Below are positions 8,554 to 19,635 of a stretch of DNA of 42,033 bases, in pieces. The notes under the pieces are model-generated. The model saw only the letters and a program-made list of their open reading frames with translations. It was not told the origin of the DNA and did not search any database. The translations under genes were made by a program, and so were the position numbers. The DNA is taken from the NCBI GenBank assembly GCA_009746045.1, contig RPFO01000551.1:57501-99533 (forward strand), in the 5' to 3' direction. Positions within the stretch are counted from its first letter, which is position 1. Each line of letters opens with the position of its first letter. Source of the stretch: Mesostigma viride. Its lineage: Eukaryota; Streptophyta; Mesostigmatophyceae; Mesostigmatales; Mesostigmataceae.

Positions 8554-11171
8554 CTGCGCGTCGAAGACAAGATTTGCACAAGGGAAAGTTGAAGTTACGA
8601 GACCATCGAGCTAGTTGTGTTTTATTAAGCACTCCTGATCGCCAGGACTCCAAGAACGCCCTAGAAACGACGGCCGGCGTAACTATTCCCTGAACGAGGA
8701 CTGTACACTTAATTACCTCGGGGAACTCGAAGAAGTTACGCCTGGTCGTTGTGGTCCCGCCCACCGCCCCCGACGCCAGATTCTCCACCAACTGGGCGGC
8801 CGTCTGTTTGTCCTGGTTCTCTTCCCTGATGTGCCACCTCCTCAACATGCACTTCACAGTCCCACCAGCTCCATCCACCTCCCCCTTTCCGTGCTGCTCC
8901 CCAAAGTAATTCCACTCAAATGACTCCAGGTGCGGATCCTCCGTCAGCAGCCGGGCCACTTCCGCGATCACATTCCTTGACTTGAACTGCATGGAGCAAT
9001 TGTCCGACCACCCAATGAAGCGCTTCACCTCTACCCCTTCTGACCGTAGTGTCGCCAGGATTTTGAGGATAGCAAAACGGAGGGCCCGCCCGTCCCTTTT
9101 CATTCCGCCCTGTCCGATGAAGTGAAACTCCCTTCTCACGACCTTTCCCGACGCTGGATCCAAGTAGCGCACGATCCAGGGCATAAGGACGAATGTGACT
9201 GGATGCCAATACTGTGCTTGGAGATTGTGATAGGTGTAAGACTGGTAGTTCTCGGCGTAATCTGTGTGGCATACAAGGTCCCCCACCCGCATCCTTGAGA
9301 GACATTCCTTGGAGGCGTCCGCTTGCCACCACGCGTTGAAGCAATGCTGGATGAAGTCCGGCCACTTGTCCACAATTGCCTCCTTTAGCTCCGTTGGTGT
9401 GGACTTGACGTCGACTTGCGTCAATCGCTGCCCACCAGCCTTTGCGATCTCGTCACAGTCGTCCTGCATATGCGCAGTGTGCACATACAGAAAAGACATC
9501 AACTTCGACCCACCAATGACCTGTAGAAAGAAAAAAGACAGGACCTCAGGAAAAATTGAAAAAGAAACGCCTTGGGGCGCAACCACTCCACTAAAAATTA
9601 CCTCTGGCCCAAGAACTTCAGGAAACATTGCAAAAGAAACGCCTTGGGGCGCAACCACTCCACTAAAAATTACCTCTGGCCCAAGAACCGCACCCGGCGG
9701 CACATCCTGCATCTCGTATCTGGTCCATGAAATCAGGTGGTTGGAAGCCTCCTCCCGTTCGCATAACATGAAGTTCCGAATTCCACACTTGGGAGCCAGG
9801 CAAGTGCCCAACACACAAGCCTTACGCCGGATCGAGCAAACCCCCAACTCCTCGCCCAGGTCATGATCGGGCACCCCTTCCTCGTCGTCCAGCACCCTCC
9901 CATGCATGGGCAGATCCTCAAGTTCGCCCTGAAAAGGCTGAACCTGCGGCCGCGACGACCCCACAGACGACCTCGAACCTCCCCCCTCCCTCATCCCCTC
10001 CACCTCACAAGTAAACTTGTTCACCCACTCTGTCGTGTGAGTGGCTTTGAAAATGGAACATGTGGGCACGGACGACCCCACGTCGAGCTGGCTACCATGA
10101 TCGCACGCGTGGCATTCAGGTCCGCACTCGCATCTGGCATGAAAAGTTGCACGAAATTTGGCCAACCCCCCAACCATGGACTGCATGGTAGTGTGGTGCT
10201 GGCATGCGCACAAGTTCCGCATTTTCCACCGCCCCTTGACGCATGCGGGCATATGCTTGCAAAAAGTAGTGTATCCCACATGAACTGTGCTCTTCTGATT
10301 CGTGCGTAGCATTGACATCCCTGCCTCCGTCTCCAAAATCACCTGATTTCCCCCCCTCACACCCTCCTCTCCCTCCCCCCCCCCCCTCCCTACTGTCCAT
10401 CCGCCGCGGTGGCTTCAACTCCGGATGGCGGGAAATGAACACTTCGTAAATCTTCGACTTGGAGACAGTATAGTAGCGCGCACCCTCCGAAAACGCTAGT
10501 GTATGTTTGTAATCCTTTCTTGTCCATTCACAATGAACATCCTTCATGTTCGGAGACGCCCGCGTCAAGTTATCATCCCTCCAGCACGCTTGTATCAGGG
10601 CAATGACTTCCGTCGGAAGCTCGTTTTTCCTCCTCCTCCTCTCTGGCGCACTCATCAAAAGGTCGTCCTCCCCTTCTTCCATTCCATCCCTGTGACCCCG
10701 AACAGTTGCGACAAAGCGCCTGTCAATCCCGAACGCGCGCTCCACAATCCTGTCCGGGACGCCCTCCATTGCCTTCGTAACAAGTCCACACAAGGCCCAC
10801 CTAAGCCCACGATCCTTCTCAGATGTTCCCAAGTCGCCAAAAGCCTTCTTGATGGTATCCCGAAGAGATTCCGCCCAACTTTCAGGAAGCCCGTCGTCAC
10901 AGTTCTTCCTCTTCTTAATGCCGTTGCTCTCCGCCACCATGGCATTTAGTCTTGAAGCTGCGCAAGACAGAACCTCCGCGCTCATCTCTGGCGTCCTGTG
11001 GTTGTTTGCTTTCACGCGTTCCGCCATGATAGGAAAGATGTCATTGGCAATTTTGTACCCCTTGTTCTCGATGTACTTGTCGCTCCAGGGACCGCGAAGT
11101 GCAGGCTCCCGGTCGTCATTGGACAAGGGACGCGAACCGTCGGAAACGGCCCCCCGCCCCGATCGCGCCAT
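7822..11171 (-). CDS. DDE-transposase-like protein (RNase H-like fold), four exons, ~990 aa
   Basis: Minus-strand gene with exons 11171-~10394, ~10342-9674, 9520-8717 and 8553-7822; the last three join in phase 0. Exon 2 has a Cys/His-rich block (LCACQHH, CECGPECHAC) that could bind zinc. Exon 3 holds a probable acidic catalytic core: DYAENY, later GWSDNCSMQFKSR, then EQHGKGEVDGAGGTVK. This D...D...E/HGKGxxDGxGG layout matches a widespread, poorly characterised eukaryotic family I recall from cnidarians, sponges and algae. The C-terminal exon has another Cys cluster (CYCGGAC) and a PYWLAEVLQEPY segment resembling a small chromatin-reader-like barrel. The family is probably transposon-derived; mobility is inferred. 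No terminal inverted repeats were found around it. The alternative is a domesticated host gene. Confidence 0.75.
8554..8716 (-). other. Intron of transposase-like gene with 20-bp quasi-palindrome
   Basis: Minus-strand GTAATTAAG...CGACGCGCAG, 163 bp, phase 0, at CCCGAG|GTAATT. It carries one motif copy (8663-8683) about 33 bases after the donor. The other motif-bearing intron also follows a Pro-Glu pair and begins GTAATT. Confidence 0.8.
8663..8683 (-). repeat. Quasi-palindrome copy in intron 3
   Basis: Minus strand GTTACGCCGGCCGTCGTTTC; see finding on the 20-bp motif. Confidence 0.85.
8717..9520 (-). CDS. Transposase-like gene exon 3 (catalytic core)
   Basis: 268 codons, phase 0 at both ends. 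Reads VIGGSKLMSFLYVHTAHMQD, then CHTDYAENYQSYTYHNLQ, then FIGWSDNCSMQFKSRN, then EQHGKGEVDGAGGTVKCML, ending NFFEFPE. The acidic residues in DYAEN, SDN and the E of GEQHGKG or D of VDG are the likely metal ligands of an RNase H-like fold (inferred from family layout, not proven). Confidence 0.82.
9563..9583 (-). repeat. Quasi-palindrome copy in intron 2 (CCAA core), copy 1
   Basis: Minus strand GTTGCGCCCCAAGGCGTTTC. Confidence 0.85.
9635..9655 (-). repeat. Quasi-palindrome copy in intron 2 (CCAA core), copy 2
   Basis: Same as the copy at 9563, duplicated with the 72-bp intron unit. Confidence 0.85.
9674..10342 (-). CDS. Transposase-like gene exon 2 (Cys/His-rich)
   Basis: If it starts at 10342 it is 223 codons, phase 0. 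It reads VILETEAGMSMLRTNQ and continues with VGYTTFCKHMPACVKGRWK and LCACQHH, then CECGPECHAC. It ends DVPPGAVLGPE at donor CCAGAG|GTAATT (9673). The Cys pattern suggests zinc coordination. The start is uncertain by ~22 bases (10342 or 10320). Confidence 0.68.
10394..11171 (-). CDS. Transposase-like gene exon 1
   Basis: Starts at ATG 11171 (MARSGRG); the frame is open upstream to 11306, and a good acceptor (CATCCTCAG|GG at 11233) suggests an upstream exon or a spliced 5' UTR. Contains charged helical text with a basic stretch ERRRRKNELPTE and ends near KPPRRMD. Donor A|GTAGGG at 10393 is the best candidate but gives phase 1; paired with the acceptor at 10321 (GGCAG|GG) it stays in frame. The alternative acceptor at 10343 (ATCAG|GTG) would need a phase-0 donor. 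This junction is unresolved. Confidence 0.6.
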
Positions 11172-11299
11172 CAGACTTTGGTCAGACGGCAGCTGATTTT
11201 TTTCGCCTCTTAATCCCGCGGCACCGAAAGCCCTGAGGATGAGTAATGATAAATAATCACCATTAAAGACACGACGAAAACGATGGGCATCAAACAAGA

Positions 11300-11880
11300 A
11301 CGACAAGCGTCATTAATAACGCCGGCCGGCGCAACTGGATACATGTAAACCATACAAAAGTGATTTTATGAAACACATACAGTTTGTCATTAATAACGAC
11401 GGCCGGCGTAACTCGGGCGCAATTAAAAACCATTAAGAAGCAACTCAGGATATGCAGGCAGAAATCCTTCAGGTGTAAAAAAGATGTACAAACACACTTT
11501 TGGTAATGGGGCCTGATTGCGCAACTGCAAGATACCATTGGAAACGCCGGCCGGCGCAACTGGATGCATGTAAACCATACAAAAGTGATTTGCACAAAAC
11601 CCCTACAATTTGTCATGAGTAACGACGGCCGGCGTAACTCGGTTGCATTTGAAAACCACAAAGAAGCAACTCAGGTAGTGAAGGCGGAAATCCCAGAGGT
11701 GATAAAATGTTTACCAACACAAAATGTTGATAAGCGTGCAAGCTTTTGCAAGTGCGCGCAAGATACCATTGGAAACGCCGGCCGGCGCAACTGGAACACC
11801 AAAACAAAAAACTTGATTTGCACGAAACCCATTCAGTTCGTCATGGATAACGACGGCCGGCGCAACTTCATGGCACTCAC
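11300..11880 (-). repeat. 225-bp tandem repeat upstream of transposase-like gene
   Basis: About 2.5 copies. Each unit holds two quasi-palindromes ~77 bp apart, one with TAACGACGGCCGGCGTAAC and one with GAAACGCCGGCCGGCGCAAC (as read on +). Motif copies sit at 11316, 11393, 11541, 11619, 11772 and 11848. The repeat lies 5' of the minus-strand gene, so it could be promoter, 5' UTR intron or transposon subterminal DNA. Confidence 0.88.
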
Positions 11881-12968
11881 CACTTTCACCAAATGCCATG
11901 TCGCCATTATATTGAGGAAAGCGAAGTATGCCCACTTGAAGCTGTGGTCTGCAGAACATTGACACAAAATATGCATGGTATTTCAAGCAATGAATGCTAT
12001 GTGTCAGGCATCAATGTCTTTATTGTATCCAAATGTGGTTAGGACGGAGGTTTACATTGGTTGCTATTTTAAGACAATGGCGTATAACCAAACATTGCAC
12101 ACACTCAAGAGTGTACTTATGCTGAACTGGAAAGGAACATTAAACCAATAAGGTAGATATTTTTCTTTTACATTTTAATTTTTTATTTACTATTTATATA
12201 ATATTATATTATATTATTATATATATTATTATATTATATTATGTTATATGAAATAACATTAAAATTAACATAAAATTAAATTATATTTTTATTATAGTAT
12301 ATTATATAATATTATTATATATTATATTCACGACGCTGTGTATTAATGAAATGAGACACACCTACACATCACATCGCCTTGATGTTTCCGTTTATGGGTC
12401 CGGTCGGGCGTTGGTAGCTGGTCGACAACAATTCTACATTTCCTAAAAAAAAATGCGACCGTGCCTACATTCGAAGGCGCGCTGTGGCTGACCTGAACTA
12501 TCGGTGAACACCTCGGCGTCACTTGACCGGCCTAGGTTGACATTTCGGCAGAGTAACGCTGCTTAAAGGATCATTGCGTAGTTCGCGCAATTTGGCTCTT
12601 TATATATGTTTTTGGAGACGACGAGCAAGCATCCGATTGGTCAGCCAATTCCTGTCCAGTCCTCGGACAGTGTCCAATCCGGTGCTTGGGATCCAGAAAA
12701 CGTGCTCGAGCCTGGCCACTCTTCGCGGGCGCCGCGCTAGTGGCGTCGCGCCCAAACCTGACCAGGCCATAGGAAAGGGCGGGGGCGAATGCAAGAATTA
12801 TTGTTATAACCTGACCTGTCCTGGGGAAGGTCCGGGGCGAATGCAAGAATTAATATACCTGCGTATGCAACCAACACGGCCGATCCACATACATAATCCG
12901 ACTGAGCTGGACGGTACGGACCAAATTTCGGTGCAAATTGAGGCCCAAAAGCTATGTCGGCTGATTTA
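11881..12968. other. Intergenic region with AT-rich microsatellite
   Basis: No supportable gene. 12145-12330 is almost pure A/T with (TATTA)n-like runs able to form hairpins. A perfect small inverted repeat ACACTC-AA-GAGTGT lies near 12108. GGCGAATGCAAGAATTA occurs twice (about 12785 and 12838). Confidence 0.6.
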
Positions 12969-13058
12969 ATGGCGGTGACTGCCTTTAGACGAAACGTGAC
13001 AAATCTGGCACGCGGAAAGCAGAAATGCTCGATTGTTGGAGAAAATTAGTTACTGATT

Positions 13059-13511
13059 CTAATTTATGGCGGGATGGTTGCGATCTATAATGTCGCGGGC
13101 TTTTTTTCTTTGCCATCGGCAGGGGGGGTCCGGCCTGAATTTCTGTCGGGATGAATAAAGTATAATGGATGCCTGCCGGGTTGATTGTCGATTGTTGCCA
13201 GTTTTGATGGTCGTAAGGAAAGCTAGTTTAATGATGTTTCTAAAGCCGTAAAAATTCCCGCTGCTATCTTTACCTTTCCCGTCATTTTGCGGTAAGATAA
13301 CATTAGCCCTGCGCGATGCGTACTGCCCAACCACTCCATGAAAGGGTGGACTTTCTTGTGCGCCTGGGCACGAATAAATGCCCGTTATGGTACGTTCTTG
13401 TGTTAAACGTCTTAAGCTTGCGTTTTCCTGCTTTCTTAGCTCGTTGAGCGTAAGCTTTTTGCCTTTTTCCGGCCAGATGCAGCCAGAAAGTTGCGGGTCC
13501 TGGCGCTGCAT
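13059..13511 (-). CDS. Unrecognised 150-aa open frame in left arm
   Basis: ATG at 13511, stop at 13059. Opens MQRQDPQLSGCIWPEKGKK and includes GIYSCPGAQE, VILPQNDGKGKDSSGNFYGF and a Lys/Arg-rich tail. No family is recognised. The mirror copy in the right arm is kept over most of its length but carries an indel. It lies ~420 bases downstream of an outward TATA-like box. It may be a decayed or spliced element gene, or chance. Confidence 0.3.
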   Translation of the reverse strand: MQRQDPQLSGCIWPEKGKKLTLNELRKQENASLRRLTQERTITGIYSCPGAQESPPFHGVVGQYASRRANVILPQNDGKGKDSSGNFYGFRNIIKLAFLTTIKTGNNRQSTRQASIILYSSRQKFRPDPPCRWQRKKARDIIDRNHPAIN

Positions 13512-13928
13512 CGCTGGATTCCTGGGTGTCTTTTAGCTAGTTCGTCTGTGACGTGGCTGGCTTTCTGCAGCGCGTGGCCCGCAACCTGTCGGGAAGGTGT
13601 AATGCTTTTATTTCCATGCTTCTCTGAAATTTCTTTTGCTTTATAGACAGTTGTGTTCGAGGAAATTCACGCGGTCTTCCTAAGCAGCGGCATCATTTTC
13701 CCCAGACACTGACGAGCTGGCACCTGTCTCCTAAAGAGAGCGGCTCGTGCTTGTTAGAAAGGAGGCAGTGTGCATTTTGCGGGACACAATGCTTTGGTGG
13801 CACATGCGTCAGGTAGGCTGTTCCAATGGTCTCTCTTCACCTTTCCCACTGAGTAAATGTTAGCATTTGTCATGCTAACCAGAGCAGCTAGCCACAGGTT
13901 GGCTGGATAAAAAGTCAGCTTATTTTCT

Positions 13929-13937
13929 CTTTATATA
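13929..13937 (-). promoter_or_regulatory. TATA-like box facing outward, left arm
   Basis: Mirror image of the right-arm box (minus strand TATATAAAG), ~420 bases upstream of the minus-strand open frame starting at 13511. Confidence 0.35.
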
Positions 13938-14156
13938 CTGCGTGTGTGGTCCTCCACGTGTCCGGCTTGTTGGGCATTTTGGAAGAGGGTTTATAATGTG
14001 TTGTTGGGTGGAACAACTTGGTTGTTGGCACAAAATCACACATTATTAGCCTGAGATAGGCATGACATATGCTGCTCAGGCGTGTCGTCCTACCAGCCTT
14101 GTTGTTAAGGGTAGACTCACAAGGCTGGCTGTGCCGATGGAGGGGTGGGGCGTGCT

Positions 14157-14640
14157 AGCCCCCCCCACACCCACGCATGCATGCTAGCCCACCCCCACAC
14201 CCACGCATGCATGCTAGCCCCCCCACACCCACGCATGCATGCTAGCCCCCCCCACACCCACGCATGCATGCTAGCCCACACTCACACCCACGCATGCATG
14301 CTAGCCCACCCCCACACCCACGCATGCATGCTAGCCCCCCCCACACCCACGCATTCATGCCAGCCCCCCCCACACCCACGCATGCATGACAGCCCCCCCA
14401 CACACCCACGCATGCATGCTAGCCCCCCACACACACCCACGCATGCATGCCAGCCCCCATACACACCCACGCATGCATGCCAGCCCCCCCCACACCCACG
14501 CATGCATGCTAGCCCCCCACACACACCCACGCATGCATGCCAGCCCCCCCACACACCCACGCATGCAGGCTAGCCCCCCCCACACCCACGCATGCATGCC
14601 AGCCCACCCCCACACCCACGCGTGCATGCCAGCCCACCCC
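14157..14640 (+). repeat. 27-28-bp minisatellite in left arm
   Basis: About 17-18 copies of a unit like CACACCCACGCATGCATGCT preceded by a C run. Length varies through the C run and an extra CA. Each unit includes the self-complementary GCATGC. The right arm has only ~5-6 copies (33676-33823). Confidence 0.95.
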
Positions 14641-17600
14641 TAGCTTGAGCGTGCTTGTAAAGTTTTTGCATGGTTTATTAAAATGAGTGGAATATGTATT
14701 TATTGCATTAAATGTTAATTTTATCATGAATGAAAATGGTCAACATTGCCGAAGTGCCCCTAAATTGCTCAATATTGTGTGCTCAAGAATTCAATGAGGA
14801 TTGTCATCATGGAAACCCGCACAAATTCACGATTCCGGGCATGCATGTGAAAGTATCAAGAACAATTTTCAATTAAGAATGGTATCTCATTGTTCCATGA
14901 ATCAATATGACTCCATGTACGTAGACAAGCCATGATGACCCCATGGGAGCCTGAATCCTCATCATTAAATACATAAATGCCACCCATGTACGTAGACGGG
15001 CCATGATGACACCAATGGAGCCTGAATCCTCATCATTAATTACATAAATGCCAACCATGTACATACACGGGCAATGATGACACCATGGGAGCCTGAATCC
15101 TCATCATTAATTACATAAATGCCAACCATGTACGTAGGCCAGCCATGATGACACTGTGGGAGCCTGAATCCTCATCATTAATTTCATACATGCCAACAAC
15201 ACGTAGACGGGCCATAATGACACCACGGGAGCCTGAATCCTGATCATTTTTTTTTCTTTGACATCCATGTACGTAGGCCAGCCATGATGACACCATGGGA
15301 GCCTGAATCCTCATCATTTTTTTTCTGAGACATCCATGTACGTAGGCCAGCCATGATGACACCATGGGAGCCTGAATCCTCATCATTAAATACATACATG
15401 CCATCCATGTACGTAGACAGGCCATGATGACACCATGGGAGCCTGAATCCTCATCATTTACTATTCCTTGACATCCATGTACGTAGACGGGCCATGATGA
15501 CACCATGGGAGCCTGAATCCTCATCATTTTTTTTTCTTTGACATCCATGTACATACGTAGGCCAGCCATGATGACACCAATGGAGCCTGAATCCTCATCA
15601 TTAATTACATACATGCCATCCATGTACGTAGACAGGCCATGACATCTGACACCATGGGAGCCTGAATCCTCATCATTTACTATTCCTTGACATCCATGTA
15701 CGTAGACGGGCCATGATGACACCATGGGAGCCTGAATCCTCATCATTTTTTTTCTTTGACATCCATGTACGTAGACGGGCCATGATGACACCATGGGAGC
15801 CTGAATCCTCATCATTAATACATAAATGCCATCCATGTACGTAGGCCAGCCATGATGACACCATGGGAGCCTGAATCCTCATCATTAATTACATAAATGC
15901 CAACCATGTACGTAGACAGCCATGATGACACCATGGGAGCCTGAATCCTCATCATTTTTTCTTGACATCCATGTACGTAGGCCAGCCATGATGACACCAT
16001 GGGAGCCTGAATCCTCATCATTAATTACATAAATGCCAACCATGTACGTAGACAGCCATGATGACACCATGGGAGCCTGAATCCTCATCATTTACTATTC
16101 TTGACATCCATGTACGTAGACGGGCCATGATGACACCATGGGAGCCTGAATCCTCATCATTAATTACATAAATGCCATCCATGTACGTAGACGGGCCATG
16201 ATGACACCATGGGAGCCTGAATCCTCATCATTTTTTTTTGACATCCATGTACGTAGGCCAGCCATGATGACACCATGGGAGCCTGAATCCTCATCATTAA
16301 TTACAAAATGCCATCCATGTACGTAGACGGGCCATGATGACACCATGGGAGCCTGAATCCTCATCATTTTTTTTGACATCCATGTACGTAGGCCAGCCAT
16401 GATGACACCATGGGAGCCTGAATCCTCATCATTTTTTTTTCTTTGACATCCATGTACGTAGACGGGCCATGATGACACCATGGAGCCTGAATCCTCATCA
16501 TTAATTACATAAATGCCAACCATGTACGTAGACGGGCCATGATGACACCATGGGAGCCTGAATCCTCATCATTAATTACATACATGCCACCATGTACGTA
16601 GACAGCCATGATGACACCATGGGAGCCTGAATCCTCATCATTTTTTTTTGACATCCATGTACGTAGGCCAGCCATGATGACACCATGGGAGCCTGAATCC
16701 TCATCATTTTTTTTGACATCCATGTACGTAGACAGGCCATGATGACACCATGGGAGCCTGAATCCTCATCATTAATTACATACATGCCATCCATGTACGT
16801 ACACGGGCCATGATGACACCATGGGAGCCTGAATCCTCATCATTAATTACATACATGCCAACATGTACGTAGACAAGCCATGATGACACCATGGGAGCCT
16901 GAATCCTCATCATTTATTTTATGAACATCCATGTACGTAGGCCAGCCATGATGACACCATGGGAGCCTGAATCCTCATCATTTTTTTCTTTGACATCCAT
17001 GTACGTAGACAGGCCATGATGACACCATGGGAGCCTGAATCCTCATCATTAATTACATACATGCCATCCATGTACGTAGACGGGCCATGATGACACCATG
17101 GGAGCCTGAATCCTCATCATTAAATACATAAATGCCATCCATGTACGTAGGCCAGCCATGAGACACCATGGGAGCCTGAATCCTCCTCATTAATTACATA
17201 AATGCCAACCATGTACGTAGACAAGCCATGATGACACCATGGGAGCCTGAATCCTCATCATTTACTATTCCTTGACATCCATGTACGTAGGCCAGCCATG
17301 ATGACACCATGGGAGCCTGAATCCTCCTCATTAATTACATAAATGCCAACCATGTACGTAGACAAGCCATGATGACACCATGGGAGCCTGAATCCTCATC
17401 ATTTACTATTCCTTGACATCCATGTACGTAGACGGGCCATGATGACACCATGGGAGCCTGAATCCTCATCATTAATTACATAAATGCCAACCATGTACGT
17501 AGACGGGCCATGATGACACCATGGGAGCCTGAATCCTCATCATTTTTTTATGAAACATCCATGTACGTAGGCCAGCCATGATGACACCATGGGAGCCTGA

Positions 17601-19202
17601 ATCCTCATCATTAATTACAAAATGCCAACCATGTACGTAGACGGGCCATGATGACACCATGGGAGCCTGAATCCTCATCATTTTTTTATGAGACATCCAT
17701 GTACGTAGGCCAGCCATGATGACACCATGGGAGCCTGAATCCTCATCATTTTTTCTTTGACATCCATGTACGTAGACGGGCCATGATGACACCATGGGAG
17801 CCTGAATCCTCTTCATTAATTACATAAATGCCAACCATGTACGTAGACGGGCCATGATGACACCATGGGAGCCTGAATCCTCATCATTAATTACATACAT
17901 GCCAACAATGTAGGTAGACAAGCCATGATGACACCATGGGAGCCTGAATCCTCATCATTTATTTATGAGACATCCATGTACGTAGGCCAGCCATGATGAC
18001 ACCATGGGAGCCTGAATCCTCATCATTTCTTTTTCTTTGACATCCATGTACGTAGACAGGCCATGATGACACCATGGGAGCCTGAATCCTCCTCATTAAT
18101 TACATACATGCCATCCATGTACGTACACGGGCCATGATGACACCATGGGAGCCTGAATCCTCATCATTAAATACATAAATGCCATCCATGTACGTAGGCC
18201 AGCCATGGAGACACCATGGGAGCCTGAATCCTCCTCATTAATTACATAAATGCCAACCATGTACGTAGACAAGCCATGATGACACCATGGGAGCCTGAAT
18301 CCTCATCATTTACTATTCCTTGACATCCATGTACGTAGGCCAGCCATGATGACACCATGGAGCCTGAATCCTCCTCGTTAATTACATAAATGCCAACCAT
18401 GTACGTAGACAAGCCATGATGACACCATGGGAGCCTGAATCCTCATCATTTACTATTCCTTGACATCCATGTACGTAGACGGCCATGATGACACCATGGG
18501 AGCCTGAATCCTCTTCATTAATTACATAAATGCCAACCATGTACGTAGGCGGGCCATGATGACACCATGGGAGCCTGAATCCTCATCATTTTTTTTATGA
18601 AACATCCATGTACGTAGGCCAGCCATGATGACACCATGGGAGCCTGAATCCTCATCATTAATTACAAAATGCCAACCATGTACGTAGACGGGCCATGATG
18701 ACACCATGGGAGCCTGAATCCTCATCATTTTTTTTATGAGACATCCATGTACGTAGGCCAGCCATGATGACACCATGGGAGCCTGAATCCTCATCATTTT
18801 TTTTTCTTTGACATCCATGTACGTAGACGGGCCATGATGACACCATGGGAGCCTGAATCCTCTTCATTAATTACATCAATGCCAACCATGTACGTAGACG
18901 GGCCATGATGACACCATGGGAGCCTGAATCCTCATCATTTTTTTTATGAAACATCCATGTACGTAGGCCAGCCATGATGACACCATGGGAGCCTGAATCC
19001 TCATCATTAATTACAAAATGCCAACCATGTACGTAGACGGGCCATGATGACACCATGGGAGCCTGAATCCTCATCATTAATTACATAAATGCCATCCATG
19101 TACGTAGACGGGCCATGATGACACCATGGGAGCCTGAATCCTCATCATTAATTACATACTTGCCATTCATGTACGTAGACGGGCCATGGAGACACCATGG
19201 GA

Positions 19203-19241
19203 GCCTGAATCCTCTTCATTTTCTTAATGAGAGGATTCAGG
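19203..19241. repeat. Snap-back hairpin within a satellite monomer, copy 1
   Basis: CCTGAATCCTCTTCATT is followed by TTCTTAATGAGAGGATTCAG, forming a ~15-bp stem made of one monomer's own sequence folded back. It sits ~400 bp from the global orientation switch. Confidence 0.85.
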
Positions 19242-19504
19242 TTACATAAATGCCATCCATGTACGTAGACGGGCCATGATGACACCATGGGAGCCTGAAT
19301 CCTCATAATTAAATACATAAATGCCATCCATGTACGTAGGCCAGCCATGGAGACACCATGGGAGCCTGAATCCTCCTCATTAATTACATAAATGCCAACC
19401 ATGTACGTAGACAAGCCATGATGACACCATGGGAGCCTGAATCCTCATCATTTACTATTCCTTGACATCCATGTACGTAGGCCAGCCATGATGACACCAA
19501 TGGA

Positions 19505-19543
19505 GCCTGAATCCTCTTCATTTTTTTAATGAGAGGATTCAGG
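19505..19543. repeat. Snap-back hairpin within a satellite monomer, copy 2
   Basis: Same fold-back structure with a T-rich loop (CTTCATTTTTTTAATGAGAG), ~300 bp after copy 1 and ~100 bp before the orientation switch at ~19635. Confidence 0.85.
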
Positions 19544-19635
19544 TTACATAAATGCCAACCATGTAGGTAGACAAGCCATGATGACACCATGGGAGCCTGA
19601 ATCCTCATCATTAAATACATAAATGCCATCCATGT

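Larger units (their letters stand above)
9521..9673 (-). other. Stopless 153-bp intron containing a 72-bp duplication
   Basis: Minus-strand GTAATTTTTAG...TTTCTTTCTACAG. It is 3n long and has no stop codon, so the unspliced frame stays open. A 72-bp unit repeats (motif copies at 9563 and 9635), and the donor CCAGAG|GTAATTTTTAG is present twice. Each unit carries the 20-bp quasi-palindrome in its CCAA-core form. Confidence 0.8.
12969..14912 (-). repeat. Left inverted arm (~1.94 kb)
   Basis: Reverse complement of 33405-34997. It is longer than the right arm mainly because its 27-bp minisatellite has ~17-18 copies against ~5-6. It contains an outward-facing TATA-like TATATAAAG (minus, 13929-13937) and a minus-strand open frame at 13059-13511. 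Confidence 0.92.
14913..19635 (-). repeat. ~71-bp satellite, left half (minus orientation)
   Basis: About 66 monomers with core GATTCAGGCTCCCATGGTG read on the minus strand. Units differ in the linker (TACATAAATGCC, TTTTCTTTGACATCC, TACTATTCCTTGACATCC or TTTATGAGACATCC on +) and in the GTAGxxxxGCC tail. A looser higher-order period of ~1048 bp is visible (TCCTCCTCATTAATT at 17181 and 18229, again at 19371). Repeating open frames (HGVIMAGLRTW and similar) shift at nearly every monomer and are not taken as genes. Confidence 0.95.

Noticed and set aside
11300-11880. CRISPR-like array (palindromic repeats spaced 77-151 bp)
   Set aside because: Spacers are themselves tandemly repeated, the context is eukaryotic with introns, and no cas genes are present.
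14145-14727. His/Pro- and Trp/Gly-rich open frames over the 27-bp minisatellite
   Set aside because: Open on both strands because of repeat composition; no start context or conservation in the shorter right-arm allele.
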